Below, piece after piece: positions 58,684 to 64,000 of a stretch of DNA of 64,000 bases. The position numbers were made by a program, and so were the translations under genes. The notes under the pieces are model-generated. The model was not told where the DNA came from. It was given only the letters and a program-made list of their open reading frames with translations, and did no database searches. The stretch is from Porpolomopsis calyptriformis. Lineage: Eukaryota; Basidiomycota; Agaricomycetes; Agaricales; Hygrophoraceae. The stretch covers positions 1,054,001 to 1,118,000 of the forward strand of contig OX621176.1 of the NCBI GenBank assembly GCA_951640195.1, read 5' to 3'. Numbering within the stretch: position 1 is the first letter of the stretch; each line of letters opens with the position of its first letter.

Positions 58684-59461
58684 ATCGATGGATTTTCAGA
58701 CACGGGCCGCTTACAACTGGAGCTAGCTCTTGATCAAGATTTTCTGCTGTGCAGTTGTGACAACATGACTTGGAACATAGATCACGCTCGCTGCTAACAA
58801 CGATGTCCTCAAGCTCAATACTCTATTCGTTTGGTGATGCCCCGCTTGGACCACTCGTCCTTTTCGGCTCGGTGTGACCGCCTCATCTAACGAGTGATAG
58901 AAAACGTAGGATCGATGCCCAGTAGCATGCCACTGGCAACGATGTGCCCGGGGAGAGCAATCTTTGGTTCAATGGTATGTAGCTAGCCTTTGGCCTATCA
59001 TTACATCCTTAGAAGATCGTCGAGAGCGTATTGATCAAAAAGCACTCCTACCAGAAACGTACACCTATCCACACTTTTTATGAGTCGCGCCCTCACAAAA
59101 AGACGCCTTGGGCGTAACAGATCCTAAATCGCAGCATTGTTCCCCCTAGGCGTCGCTGGCGGGCAATTGCAGGAGCGAACGGCGATGGGCCAACCAAGGT
59201 GGATTTCAGTCGCCACTTTTCGCTTTTAAGCCACTCAGCATCTCCATGTTTGATCACTATCAGTACGTTGACCACAGGTTTTACAGCCTGATGATTCACG
59301 AAAATTTATTATTGCAGGTTTTGGAATAAATGTCTAAGCGACAGGTCTTGGTGGCATACCATGCCACCGCAGTCGTATAAACAACGCGTCCTTTAATCTC
59401 TAGATCCACCAAGTCCCTAAGAGCAGCTCTCCTCACTTGGCCACAACAAATCCGGTCACTA
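58684..59461. other. Intergenic, divergent promoters
   Basis: 778 bp between two divergent genes. Minus-strand open frames (59299-59093 and 59496-59296) have no support. No RNA gene or repeat was seen. Confidence 0.5.
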
Positions 59462-60268
59462 ATGACGAAAACGCGAGATTCGACCACCTCAGACAATCGA
59501 CCTCAATCTACCTTCGAGCCAGAACGCGAAGCCGCCATTGATTCAAGCGTGTTCTCCCCCGAAAACCGTGCCGGGCTTCTCTATCCTCACCCCAGCGATC
59601 GCCGCGAGCAGGTCGCCGCCGCCAACGAGAGCAGCCACGACCCAATCCCGTTCCCATCTCTCGGACCACCGGACGATGTCAGTCCACTCCTCGCTCTACA
59701 CGGCTCGATCGCGGAAATCCATGTGGACAACGAACACCTCGAGGTATGGGATGTGAAAGAAAAGTCAGTAGCCGCCCTACCCCCTCAATCACTGACTAAT
59801 TTTGTTTTATTTCTTCCCCTGCCCAGTTCGTACGTCGTTTTTCCAGCCGAGCTGCACATCCAATTCGAGAGTATGGCCGCGTGCGGACGCGCCGGCCGAC
59901 TGCGTTCCTACACCATCAATCTCTGCTGCCGGACGGTGGGCCCGCCGCGATGGCGGTACGAATTGTACGCGGTTAGCTACGCGGGCCATGATATCTGCGA
60001 GAGCAGCCTGTGGAAAATGAAGCACGCACACGGGATCCATATGGAGCACTCCTGGCGGGTGGCGAGCCTGGGAGGGGAGGAGCCACCGAGATTCCGGAAG
60101 AAGTTGTGGATACCGCTGCCGGCTGAGCTGTTTGCGAGAAAGGAGACGCGGGCGTGTGTGATCCACGCGTGGGTCGAGAGAGGGGAAGGTTTGCAGCCGT
60201 TGGAGGCGTCTCGGCAAATAAGCGTCACGGTGTTGAGGAGCCGTACGTATTGTTGTACTTTGACATGA
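59462..60268 (+). CDS. Conserved hypothetical protein
   Basis: Two exons, about 59462-59763 and 59827-60268 (GTCAGT...CCCAG), join as DVKE-N-SYVVFPAELHIQF. The first 85 residues are low complexity (Ser/Pro/Glu). The second exon looks like a folded beta-rich domain with conserved-looking aromatic and Cys residues (RLRSYTINLCCRTVGPPRWR, ELYAVSYAGHDICESSLW, EPPRFRKKLWIPLPAELF). I do not recognise the family. Without the intron the frame also stays open, so splicing is inferred from the quality of the joined sequence. Confidence 0.65.
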   Translation: MTKTRDSTTSDNRPQSTFEPEREAAIDSSVFSPENRAGLLYPHPSDRREQVAAANESSHDPIPFPSLGPPDDVSPLLALHGSIAEIHVDNEHLEVWDVKEKSVAALPPQSLTNFVLFLPLPSSYVVFPAELHIQFESMAACGRAGRLRSYTINLCCRTVGPPRWRYELYAVSYAGHDICESSLWKMKHAHGIHMEHSWRVASLGGEEPPRFRKKLWIPLPAELFARKETRACVIHAWVERGEGLQPLEASRQISVTVLRSRTYCCTLT

Positions 60269-60381
60269 TCAAGATTGTCTTCACCAGAGTCTTATAATTG
60301 ATCATTACTGCATCAACGAATGCATGGCTTAGCGCTCAGCACTTCTGTCATCATTTCAACACTATCCTTCAAGTACATTCT

Positions 60382-61102
60382 CTACTGATACCTGGGCTGC
60401 GAGCCCCTGAGACTCCTCCAGGCGTCTTTCACGCGCTGGATGCGATGCTTGTGATGCTTGTGGTGCCCGTTTCCCCCGTAGCCTTGGTTGTCTCCAACGG
60501 TGGCAAGATTGGCAGAAGGATCGGGGGAAAGTTGTTGGTTTGCGGTTCCATCATCCTGGAGCATATCCGGATCCGACATGCTGCGGCGGAGAATACGATT
60601 TGGGAGGCGGACTGCGGACAGGGATCCTGATGAATCCGGTTCACGCGAGTTCAGATGGGAAAATTCGTATTCCTGTGATGAGGAAGGTGAGTTATATGAA
60701 GACGAGGTTCGAGGTAAGCACGACGTACGCGGGATTCAAGGTCGGCGTAATCCCTCGGGTAATACAATTCGCCTCCCAAGTCGTCCTGTGCATGACAAAA
60801 GGTTAGTTGTGTGGAGAGAATGAAGGGGTGGAGGACGACGTACGCGGATGTCTAGATCCTGGTAAGACCTTGCGAAGAGACCAGAATCGTAATCTTCCTG
60901 TGGAAAGGTTAAATGGGATGGTGGTCCTGAGAAGGTGACTTACACGGGCCGACAGATCATAAGAATAATCGTCAGGCTGCAAAAGCGGGGAATTGAGATA
61001 AAAATGAACAGAGGGGGGGGGGAGAGTACACACCGTGGGCATGGCGATTGCTGAGGCGGCGAAGACGACGGCGGTGGCTACGAAGCAGCGGAAGAAGTGC
61101 AT
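60382..61102 (-). CDS. Microexon small secreted protein F
   Basis: Five phase-0 exons on the minus strand: 61102-61034 (69 bp), 60976-60944 (33), 60897-60844 (54), 60785-60729 (57) and 60672-60382, giving 167 residues. Signal peptide MHFFRCFVATAVVFAASAIA. Microexons: PDDYSYDLSAR, EDYDSGLFARSYQDLDIR, DDLGGELYYPRDYADLESR. The last exon begins EYEFSHLNSREPDSS, then unique sequence: RILRRS (dibasic), SDPDMLQDD, a His/Lys run GHHKHHKHR and the end WRSLRGSQPRYQ. Its 3' flank shares GCTGAGCGCTAAGCCATGCA with the 3' flank of gene D. Confidence 0.82.
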
Positions 61103-61237
61103 GGTGAGTAGAGTTGAGGACTAGGGCGATGGTTTGGTGAGTTGCTGGTATGGTGAGCGGGAGGGCTTACATGTTAAGGGCAGTTGTGAAAGGGAGACCA
61201 GCTCTGGGGGGAAACTGAGAAGGCAAATTTCAGCGAT

Positions 61238-61245
61238 ATTTATAC
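61238..61245 (-). promoter_or_regulatory. TATA box of secreted-protein gene F
   Basis: TATAAATA on the minus strand, about 143 bases before the ATG, followed by CGCTGAAATTTGCC and CAGAGCTGGTCTCCC, as in B, C and D. Confidence 0.7.
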
Positions 61246-61401
61246 GGTACTGGACGGGACGAGATAGGATCTCGTTCCGTCCTTTCCTCGGCAATCATGC
61301 AAATTGACCCCTATCTGACAAATATTCTGAAATTGGTCTGATCTACGGGTACATGATGGTTGCGCTCAGCACTTCTGAAATCATTTCAACGCTACCCCTA
61401 A

Positions 61402-62042
61402 TTACACACTCTTCGTTTGTAGGGGGCAGGCTGGTGGGGCTTGTCCATTGTAGAAATGGTTGTGGACCTGTGGGGGTTGGTGGGCGGGTGTTGGGTCGTA
61501 TGGCTTTGGGGGGGCCTTTCCGACGGAATAACGTTTTTGGAGGTGGACAGGAACATCGCGGGACATCAACCTCGATGGATTTTGTTCACGCGAGTTCAGA
61601 TCGGAAATTTCGTATTCCTGTGATGAGGAAGGTGAGTTATAGAAAGACGAGGTTAAGGTAAGCACGACGTACGCGAGATTCGAGGTCGGCGTAATCCCTC
61701 GGGTAATACAATTCCCCTCCCAAGTAGTCCTGTGGATGGCAAAGGGTCAGTTGTGCGAAGAGAATGAAGGGTGAAGGATGGCGTACGCGGGTGACTAGAT
61801 CCTCGTTAGACCTTGCGGAGAGTCCAGAATCGTAATCTTCCTGTGGAAAGGTTAAATGGGATGGTGGTCCTGAGAAGGTGACTTACACGGGCCGACAGAT
61901 CATAAGAATAATCGTCGGGCTGCAAAAGCAGGGAATTGAGATAAAAATGAACAGAGGGGGGGGGAGTACACACCGTGGGCATGGCGATCGCTGTGGCGGC
62001 GAAGATGACGGCGGTGGCTACGAAGCAGCGGAAGAAGTGCAT
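61402..62042 (-). CDS. Microexon small secreted protein G
   Basis: Five phase-0 exons on the minus strand: 62042-61974 (69 bp), 61919-61887 (33), 61840-61787 (54), 61729-61673 (57) and 61617-61402, giving 142 residues. Signal peptide MHFFRCFVATAVIFAATAIA. Microexons: PDDYSYDLSAR, EDYDSGLSARSNEDLVTR, DYLGGELYYPRDYADLESR. The last exon begins EYEISDLNSREQNPS, then unique sequence: LQKRYSVGKAP with a KR site and a Pro/His/Asn-rich end. It is tandem with F (same strand, 300 bp apart) and nearly identical to it outside the last exon. Confidence 0.82.
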
Positions 62043-62132
62043 GATGCGATGTAAGGTTTTTTGATTTGATATGGGCGAAGGTGAAATGGGGAGACCAGCT
62101 CTGAGGAAAACCCAGTGTGCAGGTTTCACCCG

Positions 62133-62140
62133 TATTTATA
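62133..62140 (-). promoter_or_regulatory. TATA box of secreted-protein gene G
   Basis: TATAAATA on the minus strand, 98 bases before the ATG, with GAGCTGGTCTCCCC between. Further upstream (62150-62360) the sequence is the inverted copy of the block at 48650-48870. Confidence 0.65.
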
Positions 62141-62629
62141 CATAAATTCGTCCGTCCGTCAGATGATCCCCATCAACAATGCGATGCCGGAAAGACCAAT
62201 TGGTATCCGCTTCATGCAAATTTCAATGATATTGACACGTGCCGGACTTCGTATCATGCGAGATGCCTATCATTCACAAATGAGCCGTCTTGACAAATAA
62301 CGACAGGGACTCAACAAAGGAGGCGCAAGTGTGTGTGGGTTGAGAGCAAAGGTTGGACGCGCACTTCTACAACACTATCTCCTCCCTACCTTTTTCCCTA
62401 CGGAGGCTGTCTGTTCCAGTGGTGGTACTTTGACCCCTGTGGCCAGTCCACTCGGTCCTCCCTCCTCGCCCCAGTAAAATTTGTCGTCATCGTTCGGTTG
62501 TAACCCGAGTGCTCTGGGCCGGTTGTTGTACAAATTTCAGACATTCTTCCAATTGCGCAGCCCTTATATGTTATTGACTGAGGTTACCGGGTGCAACTTT
62601 GGATAATACTGAAGCCATGAGATTCTGAT
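62141..62629. other. Intergenic with inverted promoter-type repeat
   Basis: 62150-62360 is the reverse complement of 48650-48870, and 62340-62440 resembles the reverse complement of the end of gene D (TTTTTCCCTACGG against CCGTAGGGAAAAA). No gene. Confidence 0.65.
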
Positions 62630-62957
62630 GACGCCGTCACCTGGGACAATCATCGTATTGGATGGGGCAACAGGGACATACGGGGGAAAATTCCATTTCC
62701 GATTCCGAGACCTTTTTCTCAGGTCCTTTTCCAATAGCTCGAACCCAACCAGTCTGGTGTTTGGTTATATCGAAAGACGGATGGCCTTACCCGGAATCGA
62801 AGAATTTGTTGGATTCCGGTCTCTTATAGACCATGCTCACTGGCTGCGAACGAAAATCGTGCAGTTTTTGGCGTGGCGAATGGTCGTTTCATACATAGAC
62901 TCTTATTTTCGTTCTCTTGTGACTGGCATACCCATTAGAGTTGTGTTAAATAAATAA
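62630..62957 (+). pseudogene. Relic of the 3' end of a NACHT-WD40 gene
   Basis: Matches the last part of the intact NACHT-WD40 gene (27620-27850, minus). In one frame NPTSLVFGYI corresponds to NPTGPVFGYI of that protein, and the shifted frame GIEEFVGFRSLID corresponds to GVDGFVGFLSLID in the same DNA. The level of change and the frame shifts show it is dead. No WD repeats are recognisable upstream of it. Confidence 0.7.
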
Positions 62958-62985
62958 AATCTTCTTATAAATACCCAGCTCCAGA

Positions 62986-64000
62986 TCAATCTGTTACTCC
63001 GGCGTTAGCTTCGATACCCAAAGCCTTCAAAGCCTTCCTTCCCTGCCCCACCCAATACTCCACCAGAGGAGGATGTTCGAACCACACCATTGGTGGGCGT
63101 TCAATGTCAACCGCAACCAAAGAGGCAGAGGACGACGAGGCTGGAGGTGAAAGCGGATAGGCGAGAGCGGCGTCCCTGTCAGCATCGTTTTCGGAAAATG
63201 TAATGCCACCATCATATCCCTCTATCCCTCTGGCCCACAACCCACCGGCCCGAATCCACCCTGCCACGTTGCTCTCGGCCTTGATGGCATCGAGGATTCC
63301 AACAACCGCGAGAAGTGTCTCGTCGTACCTTCCGGGCTCAGCCGTGTCCAGGGCGCGTGATACCAGTGGGGGAGACGATGTTACGGGACGTGCTTCAACT
63401 TCCCGTGCCGGCACAGATGTGTCCCCGGCTAGCTCACCCCCATTTTCTTTCTTTTCCATTCTCCCCTTATTGTCGACTGAACAGCCTTCTATTAAATCTC
63501 CCTTTCTCTCTTGATTTATCCTTCCATTCTTCTCCTTTTCCCAAACTTGTAGATCGTTCGCCCTCGTATCTTTGACGTATTCGGGGACACACAGATGGTT
63601 CCACGGCTGGCATTGCGCTTTCCAAGGCGAATCGTCTAGGAGAATAGTTGTCATAGCCGAATGGACCTGTAGGTTTGGTGCCGGATCGTCGTGGCTCGAG
63701 TGTCTTGAGGAAGTAGGTTGATTCAGATGTAGGGAAGGAGGTAAGAGACGGAGTTGAGACCATGGTTTGTTTAGGTCTTTTGTGGTTGGCGTCTTACGAT
63801 CTAAAACCCATGAAAGCTTAAGTTATGGCGGAGAGAAACAAAGGATTACTACAAAAATCACGAATGGCATAACACAATACCATTGGGGAAACAGAGGGAA
63901 ATGAAAGAAATAAATACGTACTGTACTCTGCGCTTGTTAATCCAAATGTATCCCTCGCCCATACGGCGACCAGCATCCTCTTATTGTTCCCAAAACATTT
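62986..64000 (-). CDS. FCP1/NIF-type HAD-fold protein, copy 2 (runs off the window)
   Basis: Paralog of 13303-14872 in inverse orientation. The last exon runs from 63800 to the stop near 62986. Its upstream exon ends at about 63920 with NKCFGNNKRMLVAVWARDTF and continues beyond 64000. Shared landmarks: TTILLDDSPWKAQCQPWNH, VCVPEYVK-type segment LCVPEYVKDTRANDLQVWE, DETLLAVVGILDAIKAESN, MVWFEHPPLVEYW and the end ALKALGIEANAG. The central Lys/Ser linker has diverged strongly, while the HAD parts are conserved, so both copies appear under selection. Motif I lies outside the window. Confidence 0.85.

Overview
The window is nuclear DNA of a filamentous basidiomycete, most likely an Agaricomycete. 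The evidence is intron-rich genes with 45-65 bp introns, a NACHT-WD40 STAND receptor, a GH71 alpha-1,3-glucanase, a bifunctional ARG5,6 precursor, elongin C, and chromodomain Ty3/gypsy retrotransposons. I cannot fix the genus from sequence alone. I saw no rRNA, tRNA or CRISPR signal.

Left region (1-12.8 kb) is accessory. A broken minus-strand Ty3/gypsy pol fragment (1-1844) abuts a full-length plus-strand chromovirus (1845-8828) with 359-bp LTRs, a fold-back self-primer, a gag-pol -1 slippery heptamer, a chromodomain and a decayed third ORF. Its 3' LTR truncates an NB-ARC/TPR STAND pseudogene (8829-11031). A beta-propeller lectin-like gene follows (11818-12777).

From 13 to 26 kb lie an FCP1/NIF-type HAD gene, a conserved fungal protein, a secreted GH71 glucanase, a proline-rich protein, a 1.5-kilo-residue RING-H2 protein and a small conserved gene. 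Between 25.4 and 35 kb is the trace of a tandem duplication. One unit keeps the small gene and has a ruined MMS22 fragment. The second unit keeps MMS22 (Mus7) and has ruined fragments of the RING gene and the small gene. A NACHT-WD40 gene with about 15 near-identical WD repeats sits inside the second unit.

From 33 to 42.3 kb is a housekeeping block: Mus7/MMS22, UBC13, elongin C (divergent from UBC13 over 48 bp) and calcineurin A. A second block (49.2-60.3 kb) holds a GIT1-type transporter, mitochondrial ARG5,6, a three-finger C2H2 factor, a VHS-GAT adaptor and an unknown conserved protein.

Around the second block (43.4-49.2 kb on plus, 60.4-62.0 kb on minus) is the most striking content: a family of small secreted proteins. 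Each member is a signal-peptide exon, then phase-0 microexons of exactly 33, 54 and 57 bp that repeat an acidic ...Y-x-DL-x-x-R motif, then a last exon that differs completely between copies and carries basic (mostly dibasic) sites. Five members look intact (A, C, D, F, G), two are broken (B, E), and at least two exon relics lie in inverted repeats. The right end (60.3-64 kb) carries inverted copies of things seen elsewhere in the window: family members, a NACHT-WD40 tail relic and a second NIF-type gene.
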